52,650 nt of DNA from Cerasicoccus arenae. GTDB taxonomy: Bacteria; Verrucomicrobiota; Verrucomicrobiia; Opitutales; Cerasicoccaceae. Made by a program: the position numbers and the translations under genes. The stretch covers positions 1 to 52,650 of the forward strand of contig NZ_BMXG01000028.1 in the NCBI RefSeq assembly GCF_014651635.1. The letters are read 5' to 3'. The notes beneath the pieces were generated by a model that did not search any database, had not been told where the DNA came from, and was given only the letters and a program-made list of their open reading frames with translations. Each line of letters begins with the position of its first letter. Position 1 is the first letter of the stretch. Shown here piece after piece: positions 29,388 through 39,358 of this stretch.

Positions 29388-30994
29388 AGCGATTGCCCTC
29401 CTGGTAACGAGGCCTCTGTGTCCGCAATATTGATAGCTGGAGCGTTATCCCTTTCAGCAAGCTTGGCGGGGGCGTGTGTGTAAACCGGATCAGCTTCCAC
29501 TGCCTTTTGGATCGATTGGGAAATCCCCATCGGCCACAAACCAATAAATGCCAATGTTACCAGCAGGATCGTTGCAGGAGCGCGCTCAGCCAACGTGATG
29601 TCGCCAATCTCCCGATGTCCGAGTGAATCCGTGAATGCTTTGGTTTGCGAACCAAAGAAAATATTAGACGCCGCTCTCAGGCCATAGATGGCGGAGATCA
29701 CCACGCCAAACACCGCTGGAGCCACCGCCCAAGGATGGTTTTCCCAAAGTGCAATAAAGATAGTAAACTCACCCCAAAAATTAGCGAAACCAGGTAATCC
29801 GATTGAGGCCATGCTTGCGGCCACAAAGAAGCCAGCCAGAACCGGTGCCTTCGGCCCCAGCCCCCCAATGGCTTTCATGTCATACGTGCCCGTTCGATTA
29901 AACACTGCAGTAGCCAACACAAACATCAGTGCGACAGAGATACCGTGCGCAAACATAAGCATAACTGCGCCGCCAATGCCCACCACTGACATGGTGGCAA
30001 TCCCGAGGAAGATGTAGCCCATGTGCATGACCGAGCTATAGCCAATCATTAGCTTCAGATCACTCTGGGCAATCGTCACGAAACCGATGATTAGGATGTT
30101 GCCTAGTGCAAGCCAGACAATCCAATCGTTCCAAGCCAATGCCCCATGTGGAATAAGCGGTGCAGCGATTTGAACAAGGCCGTAAAGCCCAAATTTCTTC
30201 AACACGCCAGCATGCAGCATTGCATTAGCCGTAGGTGCATTGGCATAGCCACGCGGTGCCCAAGAGTGAAATGGGAATAGAGAAACCAGGATACCAAAGC
30301 CGAAGAGTAACAACGCAAAGATGTTACTTTCCACCGCCTCACTAATCGTGTGATGAGCGAAGTAATCCCGGAGTCCAATCAAGCTGAAGCCAGTGGCCGT
30401 ATCCCAACCAGTTTGACCATAAAGAGCAATTAAGCCCAATAGCGACAACATGGCACCAAGGGTCAGGTAAACGGTCATTTCCATCGCGGCGGCCCGGCGG
30501 CCCTCCCCCCCCCAGAGACCAATCATGATGAAAGTCGGGATCAGCGCGAGTTCGTGGAAGAAGTAGAAAAAGAAGATGTCGATCGAGCAGAAGACACCCA
30601 TTAACCCTGCTTGCATCACTAAGAGTAATCCCATGTAGAGATGCAGGCGCTCAGCCTGAGAATACATAGCATGGATGCCAGCAGCGAGTCCTACAATACC
30701 TGCCAATAGGAACAGTGGCATAGAAATACCATTGAGACCGAGCAGAAGTGTGATGCCCACGCTTTCGCGCAGCCCAAGGTCACAGCCCCCCACATAGGCA
30801 AAGCCATCAATGAGATTCTCCTGTGCGTTAAACTTCATCCACAGGTAGACAGCAATTCCGGCAGGCAGCATGAAGCCTATGGCCGAAATCAGCCGGACTC
30901 CGGAGTTGCCCAAGGATTTACCAAAAAAGAGCACCACCGCGGCGGACAGCGGAATGAATATCGAAAGAAGCAGTAATGTGAAGTCGCTAAACAT
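29384..30994 (-). CDS. nuoM: NADH-quinone oxidoreductase subunit M
   Basis: A 536-aa antiporter-like proton-channel subunit. Visible: FFYFFHELALIPTFIMIGLWGG with the TM5 Glu and the NuoM-type loop, FHSWAPRGYANAPTANAMLHAG with the TM7/8 His and Pro, and KLMIGYSSVMHMGY. A C9 tract encodes the Gly pair of LWGGEGRR, which fits the family, so the run is native here. ATG at 30994, 3 bp after nuoL; it overlaps nuoN by four bases. Confidence 0.96.
   Translation of the reverse strand: MFSDFTLLLLSIFIPLSAAVVLFFGKSLGNSGVRLISAIGFMLPAGIAVYLWMKFNAQENLIDGFAYVGGCDLGLRESVGITLLLGLNGISMPLFLLAGIVGLAAGIHAMYSQAERLHLYMGLLLVMQAGLMGVFCSIDIFFFYFFHELALIPTFIMIGLWGGEGRRAAAMEMTVYLTLGAMLSLLGLIALYGQTGWDTATGFSLIGLRDYFAHHTISEAVESNIFALLLFGFGILVSLFPFHSWAPRGYANAPTANAMLHAGVLKKFGLYGLVQIAAPLIPHGALAWNDWIVWLALGNILIIGFVTIAQSDLKLMIGYSSVMHMGYIFLGIATMSVVGIGGAVMLMFAHGISVALMFVLATAVFNRTGTYDMKAIGGLGPKAPVLAGFFVAASMASIGLPGFANFWGEFTIFIALWENHPWAVAPAVFGVVISAIYGLRAASNIFFGSQTKAFTDSLGHREIGDITLAERAPATILLVTLAFIGLWPMGISQSIQKAVEADPVYTHAPAKLAERDNAPAINIADTEASLPGGQSL
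30505..30513. repeat. C9 homopolymer inside nuoM
   Basis: Nine C reading as TGG GGG GGG GAG on the minus strand (Trp-Gly-Gly-Glu). The residues match the usual NuoM loop, so the frame is sound. Confidence 0.9.
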
Positions 30995-30997
30995 GAG

Positions 30998-33010
30998 TTA
31001 GAGCATTCCAAGAGCGAAAGCGCCAAAGAAGAGAACTCCGGCCAAAAACCAATAAACGTAGCCGTGGATGTTGCCCACGTGTAACGAGCGGGAAACCATG
31101 CCGAACAAGCCAGCAACGCCCGCCGTTCCACGAACGAGAAGGCCGGAAATTAACAGTTGATCGAGAGTCGCAAGGATATTAGCGAAGCGTTCCTGCACCT
31201 CCGCCACATACCAATCGTAAATGTCGTCGAACCAACCATGCTTGGCCAAAGCGTTGTAAAGCCCAGGCAGCTGGGTTTGTAGTTTATCCTTTGAAGGGCC
31301 GAGACCGTAATAGAAGAAGGTAAAGATGAATCCAAGTAACATCATTGCAAAGGACGAACCTTCCAGCATCGTTTTCTGGCCAGATGCGTCAATGGCGTGA
31401 TGGGCAGCTGTGAACCCGCCACCATAGCCGTGATGAGGCTTATCGACATGATGGGCAGTATCTCCTGCATGTGATCCATCCTCGGCTACGTCATAGCCAT
31501 CCATCATGAAGGTGGTCGCATCTGTCGGCAACATCGCCGTCATTTCTCCATTTGCCCACTTGAAGTCGAGTGTACTGCTTGCAAACCAACCTGCGCCCAG
31601 AGAAAGGAAAATACCCAATACGATCAGCGGAACAGTCATCCACAAATTAGACTCATGGGCATGCTCTGCTTTTTCACTGTTAGGCTTACCAAGGAAGACC
31701 ACATAGAACATGCGGCCCATGTAAAGTGAAGTCGTCAGCGCCGCAATCAACACCAGTGCCCAAACTCCGTAATAGGCGCTATTACCCGTCTCAGCCCCAA
31801 CGCCGAAGGCTGCGCCGATAATCGTATCCTTACTGTAATAACCAGCAAACATCGGTACCGCGGCGATAGACAGAGTTGCGAACAGGAACGCGGTGCCAGT
31901 GATTGGCATTTTCTTCCAGAGGCCACCCATCTTGAACATGTCCTGTTCATGGTGGCACGCGTGAATAACAGACCCCGAGCAGAGAAAGAGTGTTGCTTTG
32001 AAACAAGCGTGCATCGCCATGTGCATGATTGCCAAGCCGGGGAATCCGAGGCCGAGCGCCGTGCCCATATATCCGAGGTGCGAGAGCGTGGAATAGGCCA
32101 GAGATTTCTTAATATCACTCTGCCCAAGTGCCCAAAAACCAGCAAGCATCGCCATTGCAGCGCAAATCCACATGATGACTTCCAGCACATCCGGCGTCAG
32201 CAAGAAGAAGATGCGCACCATGAAGTAGACACCAGCCGCGACCATCGTTGCTGCGTGAATGAGCGCAGACACTGGAGTCGGGCCTGCCATGGCGTCTGTT
32301 AGCCAGACTTGCAGAGGAAATTGCGCGCTCTTGCCAAGGAAGCCGCACATCAACAGTAATCCAATACCGGTCACTGCATGCTTTTCACCACTTGCGATTA
32401 GTGCATTGATCTCAGCAAAATCCGCTGTGCCGAAGTAATGGTAGGCCCAAGCAATACCAACGAGAAAACCGAAGTCTCCAATGCGGTTTACAATGAATGC
32501 TTTTTTCGATGCGGCGGCAGCAAAGTCTTTATCCCAGTAGTGTGCGATCAGCATATAGGAGCTGAAACCAACCAACTCCCAAAAGATGAAAATCATGAAC
32601 AAGTTGCTCGCTAAGACGATGCCAAGCATTGAGAACATGAAGATCGAAAGCCCGCCAAAGAAACGTCCCTTATTCTGGTCGTCATCCATGTATCCGACGC
32701 TGAAAACGTGGATGAAAAAACCGACAAAGGCGACCACCGCGAGCATTGTCGCACTCTCGTAGGTAAAGTAATAGCCCAGATTAATCTGATAAGTTCCAAA
32801 CTCCAACCATGTGTAGCTATAATGATCACCGCCGAGTGGCTCACCGTTCCACCCGAAGAGGATCATGAACGAAACCACGGCGATGCCGAGCGCAGCGAGA
32901 ACGGAAACCCCTGCCGCCACAATACCACCGCGGCGTAAGAACAGCGCAATAATGCCCGCCGAAACCAGCGGGATAAACAAAAGAATATTAAAGAGAGCGA
33001 GCGTATCCAT
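30998..33010 (-). CDS. nuoL: NADH-quinone oxidoreductase subunit L
   Basis: A 670-aa antiporter-like subunit carrying the long amphipathic helix that runs along the membrane arm. Visible: FIFWELVGFSSYMLI with the TM5 Glu, QFPLQVWLTDAMAGPTPVSALIHAATMVAAG with the Leu/Trp/His core, and KSLAYSTLSHLGYMG. A His/Asp-rich loop (HAGDTAHHVDKPHHGYGG) near 515-535 is longer than usual. Second gene of the K-L-M-N antiporter block; 19 bp after nuoK. Confidence 0.96.
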   Translation of the reverse strand: MDTLALFNILLFIPLVSAGIIALFLRRGGIVAAGVSVLAALGIAVVSFMILFGWNGEPLGGDHYSYTWLEFGTYQINLGYYFTYESATMLAVVAFVGFFIHVFSVGYMDDDQNKGRFFGGLSIFMFSMLGIVLASNLFMIFIFWELVGFSSYMLIAHYWDKDFAAAASKKAFIVNRIGDFGFLVGIAWAYHYFGTADFAEINALIASGEKHAVTGIGLLLMCGFLGKSAQFPLQVWLTDAMAGPTPVSALIHAATMVAAGVYFMVRIFFLLTPDVLEVIMWICAAMAMLAGFWALGQSDIKKSLAYSTLSHLGYMGTALGLGFPGLAIMHMAMHACFKATLFLCSGSVIHACHHEQDMFKMGGLWKKMPITGTAFLFATLSIAAVPMFAGYYSKDTIIGAAFGVGAETGNSAYYGVWALVLIAALTTSLYMGRMFYVVFLGKPNSEKAEHAHESNLWMTVPLIVLGIFLSLGAGWFASSTLDFKWANGEMTAMLPTDATTFMMDGYDVAEDGSHAGDTAHHVDKPHHGYGGGFTAAHHAIDASGQKTMLEGSSFAMMLLGFIFTFFYYGLGPSKDKLQTQLPGLYNALAKHGWFDDIYDWYVAEVQERFANILATLDQLLISGLLVRGTAGVAGLFGMVSRSLHVGNIHGYVYWFLAGVLFFGAFALGML

Positions 33011-33029
33011 CGTCAGCAGCGTAAGCTAA

Positions 33030-33335
33030 TCAGTTCCGCAGTTCGGCGAGTTCTTCGACCATCACGGTCTGGCGTTTTCGGTAAAGGGCAACAATGATTG
33101 CTAGCCCGACTGCGACCTCCGCCGCAGCTACCGCAATGATGAAGAAGACGAACAGATTGCCGTCCATTGAATTATGATAGCGGGAAAAAGCAACCAGTGC
33201 AAGATTCACCGCGTTGAGCATTAGCTCTAGGCTCATATAAATCACCAGGGTATTACGGCGAAACAATACGCCAAAGAACCCGATAATAAACAACAGGCCA
33301 GAGACAAAAAGGTAGTCGTTAAGCTCAATGTTCAT
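33030..33335 (-). CDS. nuoK: NADH-quinone oxidoreductase subunit K
   Basis: A 101-aa subunit with three transmembrane helices. Family residues are seen: [21 protein letters not shown], with the buried Glu used in proton transfer, and [17 protein letters not shown], with the second Glu. Length is that of the family (100-105 aa). Its ATG overlaps the nuoJ stop (ATGA), so the two are translationally coupled. Confidence 0.97.
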   Translation of the reverse strand: MNIELNDYLFVSGLLFIIGFFGVLFRRNTLVIYMSLELMLNAVNLALVAFSRYHNSMDGNLFVFFIIAVAAAEVAVGLAIIVALYRKRQTVMVEELAELRN

Positions 33336-33907
33336 GACTTGGCGATCCTTGGTTTCGCAGGCTCATCACCCGATGAATCGATTCTCTTACTAAGCACAAT
33401 CACCCCAATCATGGCGATCAGCAGAAGGAAGCCTGTTACCTGAAATGGCAACATATACTTGGTAAACAAACCATAGCCAAATGAGCGCGAAGAAGTCGTG
33501 AACGGTATATTCGTCGCCGTCGCGTTTTCTGGCAATTCTGTGATTACCGGTAATGGCGTAGAAGGTGCCGCGCCACTGTCAAAAGTGATGTAGATCAATC
33601 CAGAAATTAACAGCAGGCCTCCAATACACGCTGCCGCCGTGGTTAAACGATCTGGGCGAACTGTTCGGCCTTTGCCAGCGTCGAGTAGCATGATGATGAA
33701 CAAGAACAACACCATGACTGCGCCAGCATAAACCAGCACTTGCAGTGCGGCTAAGAAATAGGCCTCGAGTAAAACAAACAGTGCAGCCATGCCTACGAAG
33801 CTCACGATCATATACATCGCACCATTGACGGCATTACGACTCACGGTGACCAAAAAGGCCGACAGCACTGTGAGTGCGGAAAACAGATAGAAAAGAAAGT
33901 CAGGCAT
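33332..33907 (-). CDS. nuoJ: NADH-quinone oxidoreductase subunit J
   Basis: A 191-aa subunit with five hydrophobic helices, from the ATG at 33907; a TTG two codons earlier is less likely. [46 protein letters not shown] is the core with the pi-bulge helix and conserved Tyr. The loop between helices 4 and 5 is rich in Pro/Thr. It lies 59 bp after nuoI and overlaps nuoK. Confidence 0.95.
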   Translation of the reverse strand: MPDFLFYLFSALTVLSAFLVTVSRNAVNGAMYMIVSFVGMAALFVLLEAYFLAALQVLVYAGAVMVLFLFIIMLLDAGKGRTVRPDRLTTAAACIGGLLLISGLIYITFDSGAAPSTPLPVITELPENATATNIPFTTSSRSFGYGLFTKYMLPFQVTGFLLLIAMIGVIVLSKRIDSSGDEPAKPRIAKS

Positions 33908-33966
33908 GAGCAAATCAGGTAACTAAAAAGAAGCACCGAACCTTGGAAAGCGTAAAGCTCGGAATT

Positions 33967-34515
33967 CTAATGATGACCTCCTGCAGCGGCTTTTTCCGCT
34001 GCTTCTTTTTTTCGGTCCCACTTGTAGTGCTGGTCCGGAAGCGTGCCGCCGAGTTCGTAGAGCTTGGCCTTGTGATAGACCAATTCTTCGCGTGAATAGC
34101 CAGAAACAGAATACGTGTCTTGCAGAAAAATTGCCTCTTCCGGGCAAACCTCCTGACACATGCCACAGTAAATACAGCGCAGCATGTTGATCTCAAAATC
34201 CTTAGGGCGTTTTTCAACGTGCGCAGCTTCGTCATCCTCACTGATTTCGCCTGGAGTAATTCGAATTGCCTTAGGTGGGCAAACAAACTCGCAAAGCTGA
34301 CAGGATACGCATTTCTCACGCCCGTTTGGATCGCGAACCAGCGTGGGCACGCCACGATAGTGGTTCGGTATGACGGGGCGCTCTTCTGGATACTGAAGCG
34401 TAATCTTGGGCTTCAACATCTGGTCCAGAGTGATTTTAAGCCCCCCCAGCACTTGGGGCAAATAGGTCTTTTCCCAAAGATTTAAAGGTGAGCGATCTAC
34501 TACTTTTACGGCCAT
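33967..34515 (-). CDS. nuoI: NADH-quinone oxidoreductase subunit I
   Basis: A 182-aa ferredoxin-like subunit that carries clusters N6a and N6b to the quinone site. Two C-x-x-C-x-x-C-x-x-x-C-P motifs are visible: CVSCQLCEFVCPPKAI and CIYCGMCQEVCPEEAI. The N-terminus has the amphipathic lead PLNLWEKTYLPQVLGGLKITLDQM, and PEERPVIPNHYRG precedes the first motif. ATG at 34515, 14 bp after nuoH. Confidence 0.97.
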   Translation of the reverse strand: MAVKVVDRSPLNLWEKTYLPQVLGGLKITLDQMLKPKITLQYPEERPVIPNHYRGVPTLVRDPNGREKCVSCQLCEFVCPPKAIRITPGEISEDDEAAHVEKRPKDFEINMLRCIYCGMCQEVCPEEAIFLQDTYSVSGYSREELVYHKAKLYELGGTLPDQHYKWDRKKEAAEKAAAGGHH

Positions 34516-34529
34516 GACGTTTCCTGGTT

Positions 34530-35693
34530 TTACTGGACGATTGCCGGGGTTTCCTCAACAGCAAATGCAATGTCGATGAGGCCGATGATGAGTGCATAGA
34601 TGAATATGCAGGCTAGTGCCGCTGGCACCAGATACTTCCAGCCCAGATTCATAACCTGGTCGTAGCGGAAACGTGGCAGCGTCCAGCGGACCCACATAAA
34701 GAAGAAGACAAAGAACATCGTCTTAGCGATGAAATACAGCACGCTGAGCACACTACCGAACCAGCCCATTCGCGACCAAGGGTCGGATAGCCATTCCAAG
34801 CCATCGATACCGAAGTCAGGTAGGAAATTCCAACCACCGAGGAAGAGAATTGTGAATACTGCTGAGCCAATTACCATGTGGGCATATTCACCCACGAAAA
34901 AGAGACCAAACTTGAAAGAGCCATACTCGGTGTGAAAACCACCAACGAGCTCGGTTTCACTTTCGGGCATGTCGAATGGCAAGCGGTTCGTTTCAGCAAA
35001 AAGTGCTGTCAGGAAGATGAAAGCCGGCACTGGCATCCACACGCCAAGCCACATAGCCTGCTGGGACGTCACAACATTGAATAGAGACAGCCCACCGAGT
35101 CCAGGTTCAGTTCCGTTTGCCCACATGAAAACTGGCAGGATACTCATCCCCATCGCCAACTCGTAGGAAATCATCTGAGCCGAGGAGCGAATACCACCGA
35201 AATACGGGTATTTTGAATTGGCAGCCCATCCGCCGATCACGATGCCATAAACACCAAGCGAGCTAACCGCCAAAATGAAGAGAATGCCGATATCGATATT
35301 CGCCAGAACAATCGGGTGGGCAATGCCATCCACTGTATATTGTCCAACCGGCAACACGACCATGGTGGTCAAGGCAGGGATCAGTGCAATCGCAGGTGCC
35401 AGACAATAGTATAGTTTGTTGACGTGGCCGGGGATCGGGTCCTCTTTGAACAAGAACTTAACACCATCTGCTAGCGGCTGCCAAATGCCCATTTTGACCA
35501 GATGTGGGCCAATGACCGGAATTGCTGAAAGACCTGGTAGGGCCGTACGGTTTGGCCCCACACGTCCTTGAATCCATGAAGCGACCTTGCGCTCCGCAAG
35601 CACGGAATACGCTGCGAAGGTCATGATCACCACGACGAAAATTACGGCGAACAGGACTTTCCAGAGAATGTCAGCTATTAGTTCAGGCGGCAT
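34530..35693 (-). CDS. nuoH: NADH-quinone oxidoreductase subunit H
   Basis: A 387-aa membrane subunit forming the quinone channel. Family motifs are clear: AERKVASWIQGRVGPNR after the first helix, ADGVKFLFKED, PFDMPESETELVGGFHTEYG with the acidic E-channel residues, and RWTLPRFRYDQVMNLGWKYL near the end. Nine hydrophobic segments. ATG at 35693, 3 bp after nuoG; it is followed by nuoI. Confidence 0.97.
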   Translation of the reverse strand: MPPELIADILWKVLFAVIFVVVIMTFAAYSVLAERKVASWIQGRVGPNRTALPGLSAIPVIGPHLVKMGIWQPLADGVKFLFKEDPIPGHVNKLYYCLAPAIALIPALTTMVVLPVGQYTVDGIAHPIVLANIDIGILFILAVSSLGVYGIVIGGWAANSKYPYFGGIRSSAQMISYELAMGMSILPVFMWANGTEPGLGGLSLFNVVTSQQAMWLGVWMPVPAFIFLTALFAETNRLPFDMPESETELVGGFHTEYGSFKFGLFFVGEYAHMVIGSAVFTILFLGGWNFLPDFGIDGLEWLSDPWSRMGWFGSVLSVLYFIAKTMFFVFFFMWVRWTLPRFRYDQVMNLGWKYLVPAALACIFIYALIIGLIDIAFAVEETPAIVQ

Positions 35694-35696
35694 GGC

Positions 35697-37406
35697 TTAG
35701 TGGTGCGAGCTTTGGGCTCCAGCGGGTTCAGCGACAGGCTCAAAATGCCATCCTTTTTCCTCAACAAAGGGAAGTGTGGCAAAGGCAGAGCTATCAAGTT
35801 CGAGTCCAGTGGTAGGAATTTTCGCGAATTCCACTCCAGAAAATTGAGGCACGGCGGCGGCGATCTCACGCCACATTTGCGGATTGCTTGGCGCAGTCGC
35901 TGGCTGACCTGTTATCTCACCGATTAATCGAGCAAGTAACGCAGTTGTCGGCAACAGACCAGCTGGGCCTGGGACAATCTGAGAGAATTTTTGCAGACGG
36001 AACTGCTGATTGACGAACGAGCCAGAGCGCTCGAATACAGTCAATGCAGGCAACAGCACCTTGGCGTAGTCGGTGCAATCATCGCGGAGAGCGCCGAAGT
36101 ATACAAGATTGGCCTTCTTGATGAGCTCTGGGGATATGCCAGCCTTTACAATATCTTCGCCAAAAGAAACGATCGTCTTTATCTCACCCGCTTCTAGCTT
36201 ATCACGCAGGCTGTGCAGGTGGGCGTCAGGAATTCCCTTGATCAGTCCCGTTAACAGCCCCCCCCGCAAGTTCGGTGTCTTGTCCTTGGAAATTAAGCGA
36301 CCATCACCCTCCCCTGTATGATAGACAAAATGGATGGCACCGGGCTCCGCTTCGGCAAGCTTACGCAACATCCACTGGTCTTCGACGCTCATGTGGCCCG
36401 AAGCAACATAGGCCACCGGGCCAACTGTAAGCAATTCACGAACGCGCTGAACGGCTTCGCCAAGGCTGGCTTTATTGCCATCCACACGGAAGCTTTTCAT
36501 CCGATTTTCTGCTTCGACCTGTTGGTAGAGCGAACGTCCGGAGTCCGTCATCCAAGTATCATTTACGGCGTCATTGCGACGTGGCGTAATGCGGTAAATC
36601 TTACCTTCGCGGGTCCAAACTTCGGTGTTCACTCCGACACTGGACTCGGTGCAAATGCTGGGGGTTGGCTTAAGGAACCAAACACGCATTTTGAAGCGGA
36701 AATCGGTGCTGGTTAGAGCTCCAACCGGGCAAATGTCCACTGTGTTGAGCGAGTAATTGCTGTCTAGTTGTTTGCCTGGAAAGCAAGATAAGGTCGAATG
36801 GCTACCGCGCTCAGTGAAACCGAGGACTGGATTCTCATCAATTTCCTCGCAAAAGCGGACACAGCGTGAACAGAGGATGCATCGCTCGTCGTCCAATATG
36901 ACACGTGGCCCGAGCTTAGTTCGCTTAGGTTTAACGTTCTTTTCTTCGACAAAACGGCTGAATCCGCGTCCGTAATCGGTGGCAAATTCTTGGAGTCGGC
37001 ATTCACCAGCCTGATCGCAAATTGGGCAGTCCAGTGGATGGTTGACCAAAAGGAACTCCATCACGCCTTCGCGACACTCCTTTGTGAGGTCAGACTTGGT
37101 CTTGATGTGGAGCCCTGGCATGGCCTTGGAGGCACACGCAATCGCAGGCTTCGGCATCCAGCCAATTTTGGGTGCACCGGCATCGTCCAGCACAGGCTCA
37201 CCAGTTGCGCGGTCGCGCATTGGCATGCCCATTTCGACGAGGCACATACGGCAGTTGCCTGCCACGGAAAGTTTAGGATGGTAGCAGTAGTGCGGGATCT
37301 CTACCCCGACGCCTTCACACGCGTCGACGAGATTCAGCCCGTCCGGCACGCGATGTTCGACGCCGTCGATATTGATCGTAACCTGCTTGGTTTCGCTGTC
37401 AGCCAT
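35697..37406 (-). CDS. nuoG: NADH-quinone oxidoreductase subunit G (short form)
   Basis: A 569-aa peripheral subunit with iron-sulfur clusters N1b, N4 and N5. Motifs: CYHPKLSVAGNCRMCLVEM for the 2Fe-2S, HPLDCPICDQAGECRLQEF with the His-x-x-x-Cys ligands of N5, and RCILCSRCVRFC plus DICPVGALT for N4. The molybdopterin-like C-terminal part is shorter than in E. coli (908 aa). The place where many NuoG proteins carry C-x-x-C-x-x-x-C for N7 reads SICTESSVGVNTE, so two of the three Cys are gone and N7 is probably absent. ATG at 37406, 10 bp after nuoF. A C8 tract at 36258-36265 encodes LRGGLL in frame. Confidence 0.95.
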   Translation of the reverse strand: MADSETKQVTINIDGVEHRVPDGLNLVDACEGVGVEIPHYCYHPKLSVAGNCRMCLVEMGMPMRDRATGEPVLDDAGAPKIGWMPKPAIACASKAMPGLHIKTKSDLTKECREGVMEFLLVNHPLDCPICDQAGECRLQEFATDYGRGFSRFVEEKNVKPKRTKLGPRVILDDERCILCSRCVRFCEEIDENPVLGFTERGSHSTLSCFPGKQLDSNYSLNTVDICPVGALTSTDFRFKMRVWFLKPTPSICTESSVGVNTEVWTREGKIYRITPRRNDAVNDTWMTDSGRSLYQQVEAENRMKSFRVDGNKASLGEAVQRVRELLTVGPVAYVASGHMSVEDQWMLRKLAEAEPGAIHFVYHTGEGDGRLISKDKTPNLRGGLLTGLIKGIPDAHLHSLRDKLEAGEIKTIVSFGEDIVKAGISPELIKKANLVYFGALRDDCTDYAKVLLPALTVFERSGSFVNQQFRLQKFSQIVPGPAGLLPTTALLARLIGEITGQPATAPSNPQMWREIAAAVPQFSGVEFAKIPTTGLELDSSAFATLPFVEEKGWHFEPVAEPAGAQSSHH

Positions 37407-37416
37407 GAGAAATAGT

Positions 37417-38775
37417 TCAGATCAGTGGGAAGCCTGCGGGGTTATAGCGTTCACCGTTAGCTTGTTTCTTAATCTTGTCGAGATATTCGTCTTTAAACTT
37501 GGGAACGGCGCTCTGTACCGGCCAAGCGGCCGCCTCACCGTGAGCGCAAATAGTGCGGCCTGCAATTTGGTCGGCGATGTCCAAGAGCAAAGGCACGTCC
37601 TGTTCGCGTCCATGGCCAGAGGTCATGCGCGTGGAAAGTTTGTTCATCCACAATGAACCTTCGCGGCAAGGAGTACACTGACCACAGGACTCATGCGCGT
37701 AAAAAGCGTTGATGTTAGCCATCGCTTCAAGCATGTCCACGGAGTCATCCATGATGATTGCTCCGCCAGTGCTTAGTGCTGTGCCACAGAGGCCCATACT
37801 GATGGAATCCAGCGGGATGTCCTCGACGCCCCAATCAAAGTCTTCGCCTGTGTTTGGATGCTTGCCTTTAAAGCGTTCGCCCCATTTGAGAATTTTCATG
37901 GATAAGCCGCCTGGGATGACCGCCTTAAACTTTCGTCCGGGCAGTGGCCCGCCGCAGCCATCATAGAGGAGCTCGCCAAAGGTGCAGGCTCCAGCTTCGA
38001 TCTCAAAGTAACCAGGTTTCTGAACTAGGCCGCTAACGCCCATAATGTGGGTGCCGCTATCGCCCTTGACGCCGATCTTGGAAAACTCCTCGCCACCCAT
38101 GTCGATGATATGCTTCACCTGACAGAGTGTTTCGACGTTATTCACGATCGTCGGGCACATGTAGAGGCCCAATGCCGCCGGAAAATACGGTGGCTTAATA
38201 CGTGGGTAGCCGCGTTTGCCTTCGAGTGATTCGATGAGGCCAGTTTCTTCACCGCAAATGTAGGCACCAGCGCCTCGGTGGACAATCAGATCGCAAGAAT
38301 AATCGCTGCCCAAGATGTTGTCGCCGACCAGATTTTTCGCACGGGCTTCCTCAATGGCCGCCTCCAAAATGCGTGCGCCGTTAATAAATTCGCCGCGAAT
38401 GTAAATGAAGGACTGCTTAGCACCGATTGCGAAGGCGCTGATCATCATGCCCTCAATCAATTGATGTGGGTCTTGATAAAGTAGTTGGCGATCCTTGTAA
38501 GTGCCGGGTTCAGATTCGTCGGCATTACAGACCAGATAAATTGGTTTGCCAGATTTGAAGTCGAGAAACTTCCACTTCATGCCGGTTGGGAAGCCTGCTC
38601 CACCGCGACCACGTAAGCCACTGTTGAGCACTTCCTGGCGCAGGTCTTCAGGCTTGGCCTCAAAGGCTTTTTTCTGAACCTCATAACCGCCATTTTTTAT
38701 ATAGCAGTCAATGTCGTTCGAATAGCCTTCTTCGTCGACGTGCTTGTAAACAATTCTGCGTTCCTTGATGGCCAT
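37417..38775 (-). CDS. nuoF: NADH-quinone oxidoreductase subunit F
   Basis: A 452-aa flavoprotein that takes hydride from NADH. GLRGRGGAGFPTGMKW is the nucleotide site, and YLVCNADESEPGTYKDR is part of the FMN/NADH pocket. ESCGQCTPCREG with a later Cys (TICAHGEAAAWPVQS) ligates cluster N3. YICGEETGLIESLEGKRG lies between. ATG at 38775; 33 bp after nuoE. Confidence 0.97.
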   Translation of the reverse strand: MAIKERRIVYKHVDEEGYSNDIDCYIKNGGYEVQKKAFEAKPEDLRQEVLNSGLRGRGGAGFPTGMKWKFLDFKSGKPIYLVCNADESEPGTYKDRQLLYQDPHQLIEGMMISAFAIGAKQSFIYIRGEFINGARILEAAIEEARAKNLVGDNILGSDYSCDLIVHRGAGAYICGEETGLIESLEGKRGYPRIKPPYFPAALGLYMCPTIVNNVETLCQVKHIIDMGGEEFSKIGVKGDSGTHIMGVSGLVQKPGYFEIEAGACTFGELLYDGCGGPLPGRKFKAVIPGGLSMKILKWGERFKGKHPNTGEDFDWGVEDIPLDSISMGLCGTALSTGGAIIMDDSVDMLEAMANINAFYAHESCGQCTPCREGSLWMNKLSTRMTSGHGREQDVPLLLDIADQIAGRTICAHGEAAAWPVQSAVPKFKDEYLDKIKKQANGERYNPAGFPLI

Positions 38776-38808
38776 TAAAAAATTAGTAGGAAAGTTCGAA
38801 AGAGTGGA

Positions 38809-39345
38809 TTAGCCCATAAAGGCGGGGTGTTTAACACCCTCAGGAGTTTCGTCAACCGATTCCCCTTCTGCCATGCGTTTAATCTTTTCGATGAGTTCGT
38901 CGGTTTTGCCGTCGGGAGTCACCTTTTCGTAAAGCTTGTCGTCAACCTGAACTACTGGAGCGTAACCGCAGTCAGCAATACATTCCACGAATTCGATGGT
39001 GAATTTGCCATCGTGCGATGTTTCACCTCGTTTGCAACCAAGTGCTTGTTCGAGTTTTTCGCAGGTCTTGTATGAGCCGCGCAGAGCGCAGGAAAGCGTG
39101 CGGCAGACCTTCACATGCACCTTGCCAATAGGTTCCCGACGATACATCGGATAAAATGTGACCACCTCCCAGACTTGCATCGGTTGCAGGTCGAGCTTCG
39201 CGGCGATCCACTCAACGGATTCCTTGGAGAGATAGCCCTTTTCCTCCTGAATCAGGTGGCACAGCGGCAGCGTCGCACTCCGTTTGTCCGGATAGCGCGG
39301 AATCAGCTTGTCGATTTTTTCGGTCAGTTCGAGAGACAGGTCCAT
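38809..39345 (-). CDS. nuoE: NADH-quinone oxidoreductase subunit E
   Basis: A 178-aa thioredoxin-fold subunit with the 2Fe-2S cluster N1a. The ligands are seen as CRTLSC and, 37 residues on, CIADC within VECIADCGYAPVVQV. The helical N-terminus has IPRYPDKRSATLPLCHLIQEEKG-like sequence and VWEVVTFYPMYR. ATG at 39345; 13 bp after nuoD. Confidence 0.96.
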   Translation of the reverse strand: MDLSLELTEKIDKLIPRYPDKRSATLPLCHLIQEEKGYLSKESVEWIAAKLDLQPMQVWEVVTFYPMYRREPIGKVHVKVCRTLSCALRGSYKTCEKLEQALGCKRGETSHDGKFTIEFVECIADCGYAPVVQVDDKLYEKVTPDGKTDELIEKIKRMAEGESVDETPEGVKHPAFMG

Positions 39346-39358
39346 GGCTGGAAAATTA

